Shown piece by piece: positions 35,155-45,300 of a stretch of DNA of 64,000 nucleotides. The stretch covers positions 1-64,000 of the forward strand of contig CADCKR010000014.1 in assembly GCA_902802105.1 (NCBI GenBank), written 5' to 3'. Below the pieces are notes generated by a model that was not told where the DNA came from, searched no databases, and saw only the letters and a list, made by a program, of their open reading frames with translations. Numbering within the stretch: the stretch's first letter is position 1; every line of letters starts with the position of its first letter. The stretch is from an uncultured Ruminococcus sp. (lineage in GTDB: Bacteria > Bacillota > Clostridia > Oscillospirales > Acutalibacteraceae). The translations under genes and the position numbers were made by a program.

Positions 35155-36117
35155 TTATGGAAATATCTTTCCTATCTTCATTTCAGGTGAGCTTATCAAA
35201 AGAACAAAATGCTCCGTATGATCCATAACTGTTATCTTTCCGGTCTTGCTGTTATATCCAAGAGCTGATACTACAGGATAAAGCGGTGTATAATATCCTG
35301 CGTAGTCTATCGCACCGGCAATCGTAGCTTCATTTGCAAGACTGTCACGCTCTTCCTGAGAAGCATCCGGAGACGGAAGAGTATCTCTCGAATGAGAAAG
35401 CTTAACGGATGAATTTATCGTTCCGTTTTTTATGCCGTAATAGTAGCTTTTTACGGCACTGTCAGTTTCAGCTGCGGCAAAAGCCATCGCATCCCGCTCG
35501 ACAGTCTCCTTGTTTGCATTTTTATATATAAAGAAAAGTGCCTGCGCAAAATCGGTAAGATACAGAACCTTATTCAAAGGCTTTTCAATTTCCGCATAAA
35601 TATTTGCATCATGGTCATAGCAGAAATACGGCAGGCAGCCGTTATAAAGCTCATAGTATTTCATGTAATCCTTACAGTCGTATCCGAAATATTCAAGAGC
35701 ACCTCCGATAGTACAGTATCTTGCTGTCTTTCTGCGTGTTTCAGCATCAGCATCAGGCTCAGGAAGTACATCCTCCGAAAATCGGAAGGTAACTGTGTCT
35801 GTATTTATCCTGCCGTTCAGCAGACCCGAATAATAAAGGCTCATAATATTTTGCAGCAACGAAGCGTATAATCTCGGATTTGTCCTGATATAGTCAGGCA
35901 CCTCGGGCAGCTTTGGTATGACCTCAAAGCTTTCAAGCGGATCAACAGAAGGCTCACTCTCCTCCGATATTTCCTGAGAAGATATATCGGAGGACAGTTC
36001 AGAAGAATATGTAAGCTCTGTTTTCCTGTCTTTATCGTCATTATTTTTCTGCTCTGAACAGGCGCAGGGAATTATCATCAAAGTAAAGCAGCAAAGTGCG
36101 CATATAATTTTTTTCAA
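35155..36117 (-). CDS. Secreted lipoprotein with an internal duplication, function unknown
   Basis: This 320-aa protein has a lipoprotein-type signal (MKKIICALCCF, lipobox-like PCACS with Cys20), a Ser/Glu-rich linker to about residue 65, and a repeated domain. Two halves align: NGRINTDTVTFRFSEDVLPE with TARYCTIGGALEYFGY, and NGTINSSVKLSHSRDTLPSP with NEATIAGAIDYAGY. I do not recognise the family. TTG at 36117 was chosen as start because AGGAG lies eight bases upstream; a GTG at 36126 would overlap that site. It lies downstream of the broken BtuF-like gene on the same strand and ends in a strong terminator. A role on the outer membrane face is inferred. Confidence 0.7.
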   Translation of the reverse strand: MKKIICALCCFTLMIIPCACSEQKNNDDKDRKTELTYSSELSSDISSQEISEESEPSVDPLESFEVIPKLPEVPDYIRTNPRLYASLLQNIMSLYYSGLLNGRINTDTVTFRFSEDVLPEPDADAETRRKTARYCTIGGALEYFGYDCKDYMKYYELYNGCLPYFCYDHDANIYAEIEKPLNKVLYLTDFAQALFFIYKNANKETVERDAMAFAAAETDSAVKSYYYGIKNGTINSSVKLSHSRDTLPSPDASQEERDSLANEATIAGAIDYAGYYTPLYPVVSALGYNSKTGKITVMDHTEHFVLLISSPEMKIGKIFP

Positions 36118-36154
36118 TCCTGTCACTCCTGTTATTATCCTTGATCCGGTATGC

Positions 36155-37813
36155 TTATGCTCTCTTGATATCCGATGAGAAAAGCAGTCTCAGTTCATTA
36201 GTTGATGCATAACCGTCAGGCGTAAGACCGTTATTTTCTTCAAAAGCCGTAAATGCTGCACGTGTATCATAACCGTAATATCCCGTAGAAATTGCATCTA
36301 AATATCCAAGATTTGCAAGCCTGTTCTGTATCAGCACAACATCATAGCTTGAATCACCATAGCCATAAGAAAGTCCGTCATAGATGTAAAGCGAATTGTC
36401 CGCAGATACTTCCGGCTCGCTGCTTTCTTCTGTATTGCTTGTCTCAGGCTCAGTCGTTTCAGGTTCACTTGTTTCAGGCTCGCTCGGTTCGGGGTTGCTT
36501 TCCTCAGGCTTGCTCTGTTCCGGATTGCTCTCCTCAGGCTTGCTCTGTTCGGGCTTGCTCTCCTCAGGCTTGCTCTGTTACGGCTTGCTTTCCTCAGGTT
36601 TGCTCTGTTCGGGCTTACTTTCCTCAGGCTTGCTCTGTTCCGGCTTACTTTCCTCAGGCTTGCTCTGTTCCGGCTTGCTTTCCTCAGGCTTGCTCTGTTC
36701 CGGCTTGCTTTCCTCAGGCTTGCTCTGTTCCGGCTTGCTTTCTTCAGGCTTGCTCTGTTCCGGCTTGCTCGTTTCGGGCTTGCTTGTCTGTGGTTTACTT
36801 GTTTCAGGTTTACTCGTCTGCGGCTTGCTTGTCTGAGACTTACTGTTTTCAGATCTACTTGTTTCAGACTTGCTCGTTTGCGGCTTGCTTACCTCAGATT
36901 TTTCTTTATCTGCACTTGTATCGCCGCTGTTTTTAGTTATTTTCAGCTCAGGGTACATCAATTCTATCAGGAATGAAAGCACATCCGTCATACTGCCGCC
37001 CTGACGCTGCATTATCAGGTGATCTATCTCATAAATATTGCCATTCTTTACGGCTTTCAGCTTGCTGAACCTTTCATCATTCATGATCTGAGATTTCACA
37101 CCGTCTGAGCAGAAAATAAAATCAGGGTTTGAAAGAATTATCTTCTGGATATTGCCGCCTGACGGAGAATCAGTAGTACATACGTTTATTGCATTAGTAT
37201 ATGAAAGTATCTTACCCTCCATAGTGCTGCTCAAAGCAGTATGTCCATCTATATCATAAAGGTAGCAGGCAGTAACGACAACATTTTTCTCAGGAACTAT
37301 GCGCTGAAGGTCGCTCATTGTCATAAGTATTGAAAAAGCCTTTTCAGAACCGTTTTTCTTTCCTGTCACTTTTCCGCCTACAACAGAGCAGATATTTTCA
37401 TAAAGTGTTACAAGGCTTTCAGAATCCTTTGCAGGCATCATTATCAGCACTGTCACACCATTATCTCTAAGCTTGTTGTACATCTCATCGGAAAGAGTTT
37501 TATCTGCAAAGACAACATCCGGATGAAGATCCATTATCTTATTATACGAAGGTGACGACTTTTTTCCGACCGAATCAACGTCCGACAGCGCAGACTGCGT
37601 ACACTCATCCGATCTTGCGGTTATTCTGTTGGCATAACCGCAGGCTATCATAATATCTGCAACAGAATCACTCAGGCAGACTATTGTTTCCGGACGCCGG
37701 GTAACGGTTATTGCAGCAAGCGTTACCGGATATTCCTCCGGAGCGCCGGGCGAACATGAGCACAATGCAAATGCAAGTAAAGCTGCCATTACTATGGCAA
37801 TTATTTTTTTCAT
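36155..37813 (-). pseudogene. BtuF/FhuD-like binding protein fused to a peptidoglycan-binding domain, interrupted by one stop codon
   Basis: Residues 1-20 are a lipoprotein signal (ALCSC, Cys20). Residues about 35-300 are a helical-backbone metal-chelate/B12 binding protein (PETIVCLSDSVADIMIACGY, DLHPDVVFADK, VKNGNIYEIDH). A linker of SKPEESKPEQ repeats follows. At 36578-36580 a GAA codon, present in the other repeats, is TAA, ending the product at 411 aa. The same frame then runs to 36155 and encodes more linker and a complete PG_binding_1-like domain (VLIQNRLANLGYLDAIS, GLTPDGYASTNELRLL). Intact, it would be 552 aa. It could be a nonsense mutant still exporting the binding domain, a readthrough gene, or a sequencing error. 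No permease or ATPase partner adjoins it. Confidence 0.85.
36484..36770 (-). repeat. Decapeptide-coding DNA repeats (SKPEESKPEQ)
   Basis: About nine 30-base units lie in tandem within the broken BtuF-like gene, with high identity between neighbours, so slippage or recombination is likely. The single-base stop mutation (position 36580) lies in one unit. Open frames on the other strand rich in Cys, Ser and Leu are artefacts of this repeat. Confidence 0.8.
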
Positions 37814-37841
37814 CAGGGATACTCTCCTTTATATCGTCAGC

Positions 37842-39083
37842 TTACAAGCTGAGAGATGTTTCAAGAGCCGATATAAACTGCCGTGCGCACCTCGGTGAGC
37901 GGCCGCCTCGTTCAATAGCAAAACGCTCTGCCTTTTCCGTCAGTTCTTCAATGCTTACCATGATCTTTTTCTCACGTGCAAGAGCAAATACTATCTCAAG
38001 ATACTGTTCCTTAGACGGCTTTGAGAAGTTTACGGATAATCCGAATCTGTCTGAAAGCGAAAGCGTTTCCTGGATGGTATCGTTTATATGGATATCATCA
38101 CCTGTTCTGTCCGCAAAGCTTTCCTTGACAATGTGACGTCTGTTTGATGTCGCATAGATAAGTGTATTTTCGGGACGTACAGCAAGACCCCCCTCAAGTA
38201 CTGCTTTAAGCTGTGCATAGCTCTTGTCGTCACTTGAAAACGAAAGGTCGTCTATGAATATTATAAACTTCAACGGCACCTCAGCAAGTTTTTCTGCAAG
38301 CAGAGGAAAATCAGAAAGTCTATCCTTTGGCATCTCTACCATTCTCAGACCCTCAGTATAGTATTCGTTAAGTATTGCCTTGACAGTTGAGGATTTTCCT
38401 GTGCCTCTGTCGCCGTAGAGCAGACAGTTGTTGCTCTGAACTCCGTCAAGGAATGCTTTGGTATTATCCACGACAAGCTTTCTCTGAACGTCATAGCTTT
38501 TCAGCGATCCTATAGCTATAGGGTCAGGATACGGCACAGGCTCTATTGATTTATTTCTCCATATAAATGCACGATATCTTGCAAACATACCGCATCCGTG
38601 CTTATGATAAAATTCTGCAAGATCGTCTATTATCTCATCCTCGTGCAGAAATTCCCTTATCGGCTGGCCGCAGTTCCATCTGGGAAGATTATTTGCAACC
38701 GTGCCAAGCTCATCACGGTAAAGATAATCGTTAAGTATCCTGTCAGGTGAGATCATGCTTATTTTCTGTATGACTGAAAGGTCGCGCCTGATAGCATTTA
38801 TCGTTCTTGATGAAAGTTCCTTTTCCCTGCCCGCAGCAGCAGCTCTCGAAAAAATATTTTCATCATAAAGAGCCGTTTCGGTGAGGTAGCCCGAAAAATT
38901 ATCAATACAGTTTCTCTCGCATAGCAGAGAAACAAAATTTCCCCATGCCTGCGCAAATTCAAAAACAGGCTTGTTCACAGAGCACAAAAGCTCATAATAT
39001 GCTTTTGCAACTGTTCTCAGGGTTATCCCTCTGTATATTGAAAGAGAGGACATTAACAATGCGGCTTCTTTTGCAGCATTCAT
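37842..39083 (-). CDS. DUF815-family AAA ATPase
   Basis: This 413-aa protein is a DUF815-type AAA+ ATPase. The N-terminal half (to about 195) is helical and family-specific. The C-terminal half has Walker A (LYGDRGTGKSSTVK, near 225), Walker B (FIIFIDDLSFS), sensor 1 (LIYATSNRRHI) and a helical lid ending RGGRSPRCARQFI. The function is not established; ATP-driven remodelling is inferred. The ATG at 39083 follows CGGAG by nine bases; longer frames upstream lack ribosome sites. It precedes the BtuF-like gene by 28 bases on the same strand, so they are probably cotranscribed, an odd pairing of a cytoplasmic ATPase with an exported binding protein. Confidence 0.85.
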   Translation of the reverse strand: MNAAKEAALLMSSLSIYRGITLRTVAKAYYELLCSVNKPVFEFAQAWGNFVSLLCERNCIDNFSGYLTETALYDENIFSRAAAAGREKELSSRTINAIRRDLSVIQKISMISPDRILNDYLYRDELGTVANNLPRWNCGQPIREFLHEDEIIDDLAEFYHKHGCGMFARYRAFIWRNKSIEPVPYPDPIAIGSLKSYDVQRKLVVDNTKAFLDGVQSNNCLLYGDRGTGKSSTVKAILNEYYTEGLRMVEMPKDRLSDFPLLAEKLAEVPLKFIIFIDDLSFSSDDKSYAQLKAVLEGGLAVRPENTLIYATSNRRHIVKESFADRTGDDIHINDTIQETLSLSDRFGLSVNFSKPSKEQYLEIVFALAREKKIMVSIEELTEKAERFAIERGGRSPRCARQFISALETSLSL

Positions 39084-39313
39084 AGAATTCATCTCCGGTA
39101 AGAGTATTTTTTGTACGAATACTATTTTACAATGAAATAACGATATAGTCAATTTTATTTTGCAAAAATTCAATTATCTTTCGTCAGGGTATAGCGTAAA
39201 CCAGTGTATCAGTGTTATAATATCATTTAGGAACTGCGGAAATCCATTTTGCGCCGGAAAGTTACACAGGGTAAACCCTTCCAAAAAACCGCTGAATTTT
39301 TGAGGAGTTCTTT

Positions 39314-39787
39314 ATGAAAAAGATCTTTAACAAATCTAAAATAAGAGTATCGCGCACAGCCGTGATAATATGGAGGATAGATCTCACTCTGCTTATGCTG
39401 CCCGTGGCATTATTGATAATGCTGATAGGTGTTTTCTTCCCTGTGATCGCAGCGATCATAGGGATAGCTGCTGCTGCGGCTTATATATTGGCTATAATAT
39501 TTTATATCCCGCTTTATTGCAGGAATCTGAACTATACATTTGACAAAAAGATCATCACCGTAAAAAAAGGGGTACTGTACAAAAGGACCTCTGTGCTGCC
39601 TGTTTCATCGGTGCAGTACTGCGTTGTTATGCAGGGACTGCTGCAAAAGCGTTTCAGACGATGCAGCGTCTTTCTGATGTTAGCAGGGTCATTCATAATC
39701 ATCAGCCAGCTTAAACTCTCGGACGGTGAAGCTCTTGTCTCTGCACTCAGAGAGATGCAAAGCGGAGGTGACGAAAATGGAAAATGA
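39314..39787 (+). CDS. PH-domain membrane protein (YdbS-like)
   Basis: This 157-aa protein has two adjacent helices (about 20-42 and 43-70) followed by a bacterial PH-like domain (YTFDKKIITVKKGVLYKRTS, LPVSSVQYCVVMQGLLQKRF). It matches YdbS, the small partner of YdbT; in Bacillus that pair contributes resistance to bacteriocins, and the domain is thought to act at the membrane face. TGAGGAG precedes the ATG. Its last 11 bases overlap the YdbT-like gene. No terminator separates them. Confidence 0.8.
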   Translation: MKKIFNKSKIRVSRTAVIIWRIDLTLLMLPVALLIMLIGVFFPVIAAIIGIAAAAAYILAIIFYIPLYCRNLNYTFDKKIITVKKGVLYKRTSVLPVSSVQYCVVMQGLLQKRFRRCSVFLMLAGSFIIISQLKLSDGEALVSALREMQSGGDENGK

Positions 39788-41231
39788 GAACCGTTTCAAG
39801 CGCACCCACCCGTATTCGATGATAAGGCATTTCAAGATATATGCAATACTTCTTATACTCACTCTCATTCAGCAGATATTTCTGCGCCCGCAGGAACTGG
39901 TCGCATTTATCGGTTCTCTTGGTGTGAATGCTTTTTATGTGCTGTCGGTTCTTTTTTATTTCATTTCGGATTATACAAACAGGATGTGCCGCATGAGCAG
40001 CAGAGGCTTTGACGTAAAAAGCGGTATTTTTATAAAAAGACACTACACCATACCATACAGAAAGATCAGCAGCGTAATGTTTTACAGCAATATTATTTCA
40101 TACATTTTCAACGCGGAACGTATTTCTGTTGATACTCCCGGAGGTTTTCGCAAAAAATACGACTTTTCGGCTTATTTCTCACGCAAAAAGACCCATGAGG
40201 TGCGTACCTTTATTGAAAACGATAATGCGCCGTCGTTTATTTTCACTTCAAGAATAATAAGCATAATACTGATGTCGGCATTCTGGTCAAATCCTGTAAC
40301 AGGACTGATCTTTATAGTACCGGTAATTTCAAACATAAGCAAAATAGTCGGTTCCGATACTGCACAGAAGATAATCATGAGCTCTATCGACCGTCAGTGG
40401 AAGATCATCGCTATGTGGATATCCCCTGCCGCCGCACTTGTAGCGGCGATAATACTTCTCAGCTGGGCTATCTCTATGCTGAACGTATTTCTGCGCTACG
40501 TCAGGTTCAAAAGCATGAAGCTCGGCGATTATATAGTTACCTCAAAAGGACTGATAACAAGAACAGAAAATTATTCAAGGATAAGCAGCATTTCGTCTGT
40601 CAGTGTGGATCAGAGCCTTTTTATGAAGCTGCTAAGACTTAAAAGCTGTTCTGTCAATCTGATAGGTGCCGGCAAGCAAAAAGGTGACAGGAGACTGCTT
40701 TTTTCTGCGGATTCATACGATATGGTACAAAACGGCATGACAAGCATCACCGGCCTGCCGAATAATGAAGAATCCGTTGTCCGCAGGGCTCCAAGAAGCA
40801 TTTTTTCTTATGTTTATTATCCTCTGATAATTTCAGGCGTAATATTGTCTTTGCTGATACTTTCTTATAAAATACGCTTTATGAGCAGCTCATTCAGACT
40901 GCTGCTCTATATCTTTTTGTTCATCGTACTCTGGTGGATAATGTTCAGGATATTTGCATATTTTCATGCAAGAATAGCCGTAAATGAAAAATGTCTTATT
41001 ATATGCACATTTCACAAAATGACGCTGAAAAAGCATTTTATCCCGTTTGAAATGGTACAGTATGCAGAGATCACACGCACACCCTTTCAAAAAAGAAAGG
41101 GTAAATGCTCATTGAGCATAGGCATTTACTCTGAAAAAAGAAAATCATTAAAAGTAAAGCAGCTCCCTCTTGACGCTGCAAGGGAACTGCTTAAAAGCAA
41201 AAAGATCAATCTTATCGAAGCAGGCCTGTAA
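39777..41231 (+). CDS. PH-domain membrane protein (YdbT-like)
   Basis: This 484-aa membrane protein has three bacterial PH-like domains between helix pairs: GFDVKSGIFIKRHYTIPYRK near 85, YIVTSKGLITRTENYSRISS near 275, and EKCLIICTFHKMTLKKHFIP near 415. It is the long partner of the upstream YdbS-like protein. The start at 39777 follows GGAGGTG. The pair probably forms a membrane complex; a role in envelope stress or antimicrobial-peptide tolerance is inferred from Bacillus YdbST. It ends two bases before the convergent mtnN gene. Confidence 0.8.
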   Translation: MENENRFKRTHPYSMIRHFKIYAILLILTLIQQIFLRPQELVAFIGSLGVNAFYVLSVLFYFISDYTNRMCRMSSRGFDVKSGIFIKRHYTIPYRKISSVMFYSNIISYIFNAERISVDTPGGFRKKYDFSAYFSRKKTHEVRTFIENDNAPSFIFTSRIISIILMSAFWSNPVTGLIFIVPVISNISKIVGSDTAQKIIMSSIDRQWKIIAMWISPAAALVAAIILLSWAISMLNVFLRYVRFKSMKLGDYIVTSKGLITRTENYSRISSISSVSVDQSLFMKLLRLKSCSVNLIGAGKQKGDRRLLFSADSYDMVQNGMTSITGLPNNEESVVRRAPRSIFSYVYYPLIISGVILSLLILSYKIRFMSSSFRLLLYIFLFIVLWWIMFRIFAYFHARIAVNEKCLIICTFHKMTLKKHFIPFEMVQYAEITRTPFQKRKGKCSLSIGIYSEKRKSLKVKQLPLDAARELLKSKKINLIEAGL

Positions 41232-41233
41232 GA

Positions 41234-41935
41234 TCAGCTTATGAGCCTTATGTATTCATTGATTATCCTTACAGCACGGTTTGCAGCCTCTTTGCTGAAG
41301 GTAGAATATTCAACGCTGTCATCCTCACTGCTCATGCTGTCTGATATAGAGCGGAGTATCGCAAAAGGTACGCTGTTTATGCGGCAGACCTGACCGATGC
41401 TCCCGCCCTCCATCTCACAGGCAAGCGCATCAAAACGCTCGTTGAGCGAAAGCCTTCTGTCGTTTCCTCCGATGAACTGATCTCCCGTGGCGACAGTGCC
41501 TACAATGTGATCTTTCTCACCGGCAGAGCAGCAGGCCTTTTCAAGATCCGATATCATCTGTTCATCACAGGGAATGTATACTATTTTTTCTTCCGGCAGA
41601 AAAAGCTCGCCCGGCTTGTCACCTATGATAGTTGTATCCATATCATGCTGAACCACATTCTTAGCTATGACGACCCAGCCGATATTCGTATGCAGGCTGG
41701 TACTTCCTGCGATACCGGTGTTTATTATCCTGTCCGGCGCATAGCGCAGTATCATTGTCTGGGCTGCTACAGCAGCATTTACCTTGCCGATGCCGCATTT
41801 TGCTATAACGCACTGTGTGTTTCCAAGCCTGCCGGAGGTAAATCGTGTCCCGCTTATTACCTCTGTTTTTTTGTCTGTCATTTCTTCGATGATACCGTTT
41901 ACTTCGATATCCATTGCACCTATTATTCCTGTCAT
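41234..41935 (-). CDS. mtnN: 5'-methylthioadenosine/S-adenosylhomocysteine nucleosidase
   Basis: This 233-aa enzyme cleaves the glycosidic bond of methylthioadenosine and S-adenosylhomocysteine, serving methyl-group recycling and, in many bacteria, AI-2 formation. Glu11 (IGAMDIEVNGI) and the catalytic Asp in SISDSMSSED are present, as are VNTGIAGS-like RIINTGIAGS, ATGDQFIGG and ACEMEGGSIGQV. The length is typical. It is convergent with the PH-domain pair with only two bases between, so their ends must share or lack terminators. No luxS is nearby. Confidence 0.95.
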   Translation of the reverse strand: MTGIIGAMDIEVNGIIEEMTDKKTEVISGTRFTSGRLGNTQCVIAKCGIGKVNAAVAAQTMILRYAPDRIINTGIAGSTSLHTNIGWVVIAKNVVQHDMDTTIIGDKPGELFLPEEKIVYIPCDEQMISDLEKACCSAGEKDHIVGTVATGDQFIGGNDRRLSLNERFDALACEMEGGSIGQVCRINSVPFAILRSISDSMSSEDDSVEYSTFSKEAANRAVRIINEYIRLIS

Positions 41936-42201
41936 TTTAATTCTCCGTTTCTATTTGCTGATATGATTACAGATTATATCACACAATCAGCTGAAAATCT
42001 ATATTAATAATAAAATAAATTGCACTCCCTCCAAATTATCAAGCTTTCATCTGTGCAATAACACCAACAAAAATAACAAACAAAAGCATTATTCACAATG
42101 CAAGTACCTGTTATTTGTAAAAAAAGACTGTAAATTTTGTATAATCGCAGATCAATACAGTAAAATAAGAAAACATTTTACAATATGTCAATATTTTGTG
42201 T

Positions 42202-42230
42202 TTGCAAAAATACCGTAAAAGTGTTAATAT
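42202..42230 (+). promoter_or_regulatory. Alpha-amylase promoter
   Basis: TTGCAA (42202-42207), a 17-base spacer and TAATAT (42225-42230). It predicts a transcript start near 42237 and a leader of about 155 bases. The upstream stretch 41936-42201 is AT-rich and otherwise empty. Confidence 0.6.
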
Positions 42231-42240
42231 GAAGATGTAT

Positions 42241-42363
42241 AGCGGCTTTCGGAGAGTACCCTGACAAGCGCACAATATGAGGAATTTCCATAGGTTTCAG
42301 CAAAAGATCTTTTCAGCTGCAGATCATGCTTTTCTCTTTGAAACGCAGGTACCGAAAAGCTGT
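42241..42363 (+). promoter_or_regulatory. Structured 5' leader of the amylase mRNA
   Basis: GGCTTTCGG and TACC near the 5' end (42244-42260) pair with GGTACCGAAAAGCT (42348-42361), closing a domain of about 120 bases. Inside, CAAAAGATC and GATCATGCTTTT can also pair. The closing stem ends about 30 bases before the GTG start. This looks like a structured leader, possibly a riboswitch-like or mRNA-stability element, but I recognise no class. Confidence 0.4.
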
Positions 42364-42393
42364 ATTATAATTATTACAGGAGAGTGATACGAA

Positions 42394-45300
42394 GTGAAAA
42401 AGCAAACAACCGCCGCAGGCAAAAGAGCTGTCTCTATTGCTCTGACAGCTGCTCTTGCAGTGACCGCCTTTGCAGGTCTCGGAGCTGTTTCAGCACCGGT
42501 CAGTGCGGCTCCCTCCGGCTATGGTCTTGTTGAGAACATCCAGGATGGCGTTATCCTCCACTGCTTCGACTGGAAGTATACCGACATCATTGATTCTCTC
42601 GAAGACATCGCAAAGGCAGGATTCTCTGCTGTCCAGACTTCACCTGTCCAGCCGTCAGCAAGCACAGGCCCCTGGTACTGGCTCTATCAGCCGCTGAGCT
42701 TCTCGGTAGCTGAAAACGGCGATCTCGGCACAGCAGATGAACTCAGGGAGCTTTGTGAGAGAGCAGAACAGTTTGGCATCAAGGTCATAGTTGACGTTGT
42801 AGCTAACCACCTTGCAGGAGATCACACATCTATCCAGGAAGATCTTGCAGATGACAAGTACTGGCATGATCTCGGCCCGATCAAGAGCTACAAGGATCGT
42901 AAGCAGGTAACAGACGGCGACCTCGGCATGACTGACCTTGCTACAGAAAATGAATATGTTCAGAAGGTAGTTGCAAACTACATTGATGAACTAAAGGAGA
43001 TGGGTGTTGACGGTATCCGCTGGGATGCAGCAAAGCACATTTCCCTTCCGAGCGAGGGCAGCGATTTCTGGAAGACAGTTACAGGATCAGGTCTTTACAA
43101 TTACGGTGAGATCCTGAACGGCCCTGTAGATGACAGTGACGAAAGCGGTGCTCTTATGAAGGAGTACACCGACTATATCTCTGTTACAGACAACACTTAT
43201 TCAAACGGTCTGTCACTTGCATTCAATAAGGGCAAGGCTCCCACATTTGAAGGCAACTGGACAGATGAGGGCATAGACGCCGGCAAGCTTGTATACTGGG
43301 GCGAGAGCCACGATACATACTCAAACGGCGAAGGCAAGGAATCAAATGCTTATTCTCAGAATGTAGTTGACAGAGCTTATGCGGTTGCAGCAGCAAGAGA
43401 GGGTTCATCTGCTCTCTATCTGTCACGTCCTTATGCAGTTGCTAAGGACAGCATCCGAGTAGGCGTAAAGGGTTCAATGCACTTCACAAGCCCTGAAATC
43501 GCAGCAGTAAACCATTTCCATAACGCAATGGTAGGCAAAACTGACGCTTATGCAGTATCGGACGGCTGCTCAGTCATTACCCGTAAGGATGGCGGCGCTG
43601 TTATCGTTTGCGGAAGCGGAAGCGGCGATGTTTCTGTAGAGAATGTAGAAAGCTATGTTCCCGAAGGAGTATATTGTGATGAAGTAACAGGCAATGAATT
43701 TGTTGTTACAAAAGATACAATTACAGGTACTGTCGGCAACAGCGGTATTGCTGTTGTTTACTATTCCGACTTTGTAAGCAAGGTATATGCAGACAAGTAT
43801 ACCGACACTGAATTTACAGATAAAATGGATGTAATCCTCAGCGTTGTAAAAGCTTATGATGCAAAATATACCGTAACTGTTGACGGTGATAACCGTATAT
43901 ATGATTCAGGAAGCTTTGAGGACGGCGATATGCTCTCCATCGGTAAAGATATCCCGGATAATTCAAAGGTAATCCTCACACTCACAGCAACACCTGATTC
44001 TGATCCTGACGATCAGGTAAAAATGACATACACCTATAATAAGCTTGCTGCAAGAAAGCTCCCCACTCTCAATGCAGGCGGCGTTGTACTTGACAACACA
44101 AAGGCTGACTGGAGCACAGTAAACGTATATGTATACGATGAGAGCGGCGCTGAAACTATCACAAACGCAGCATGGCCCGGCGTAAAGATGACTGACTGCG
44201 GCGAAGGATATTTCAGCTATGAGCTGCCGGAGCAGTTCTCAGAGTGCAAGCACATAATGGTAATCTTCAATAACGGCGCAGGCGATCAGATCCCCGGAGC
44301 TATGCAGGATGGTCTTACAATGGCTTATGCAGACAAGAAGCTCTACAACGGCACAAAGTGGGTAAATCTCGAATCTGCTCAGACACCTGAAGAACCTACA
44401 GAAGATCCCACAGAAGATCCTACAGAAGATCCTACCGAAGAGCCTGATCCTGACGATAAGTATAACCTCGGCGTGGTAGGCAGCTTCAACGGCTGGGACA
44501 ATGACGTAAAGATGACCTATGCAGGCAGCCTGACTAAAGGTTTATACGTTGCAGCTATCAATGATCTTGAGCCCGGCGAATATGAGTTTAAGATCCGCGC
44601 AGACGGCAAGTGGGATCTCAGCTGGGGTGATTATGAGACTGAATATGACCGCACACAGAACAGCCAGATCAACTGCAAGGCCACTATCAAAGAAAAAGGC
44701 GAAAGACTTGTAGTTATGATCAACACATTCTCTGTTTCGGAATATGCAATCGATAATCCTGATTCAGAGGTCAACAGTGAAGATTTTGATCCGATCACTT
44801 CAGAAGAAATGATGGATTACTGGCCTATAGAGTCCTATGTATTCATGCCTGACAATTCCGGCCGCACCTATGGCGTTGTAGGTTCATTCAATGCCTGGGA
44901 CAATGATATTCCTCTTGAGGACAAGTACGGCATCGGCTTTTATCTTGGCACTGTAAAGAATCTTAAACCCGGTGAGTTATATGATTTCAAGATACGTGCA
45001 GACGGCAAGTGGGATTTCAGCTGGGGTATGTATGAGGCTGAATATGACCGCACTCAGAACAGCCAGACCAACTGCCGCATTAAAGTTAACGATGATGCTG
45101 AAAAAGCTGAAATGATCGTTGGTCTTTGCACATTCCTTGTAGATCCGGAAGCAATTTTAAATAGTGATTCCGTTGTTCACTCAGATGATTTCAGCTATGA
45201 GGACATGGTAGACCTCTGGCCCGTATTTATCTCTCTTAATGAAACTTATCCCGAAGACTATGAGCCTTCCGAGGAGCCTTCCGAAGAACCTTCCGAGGAG

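Noticed and set aside
36292..36936. Long plus-strand open frames rich in Cys, Ser, Leu and Gly opposite the repeat linker
   Set aside because: They are artefacts of the 30-base coding repeat on the minus strand; composition is repetitive and no ribosome site or family match is visible.
42301..42363. A CcpA (cre) operator in the amylase leader
   Set aside because: TTGAAACGC near 42338 resembles half a cre site, but the other half does not match, so I do not call it.
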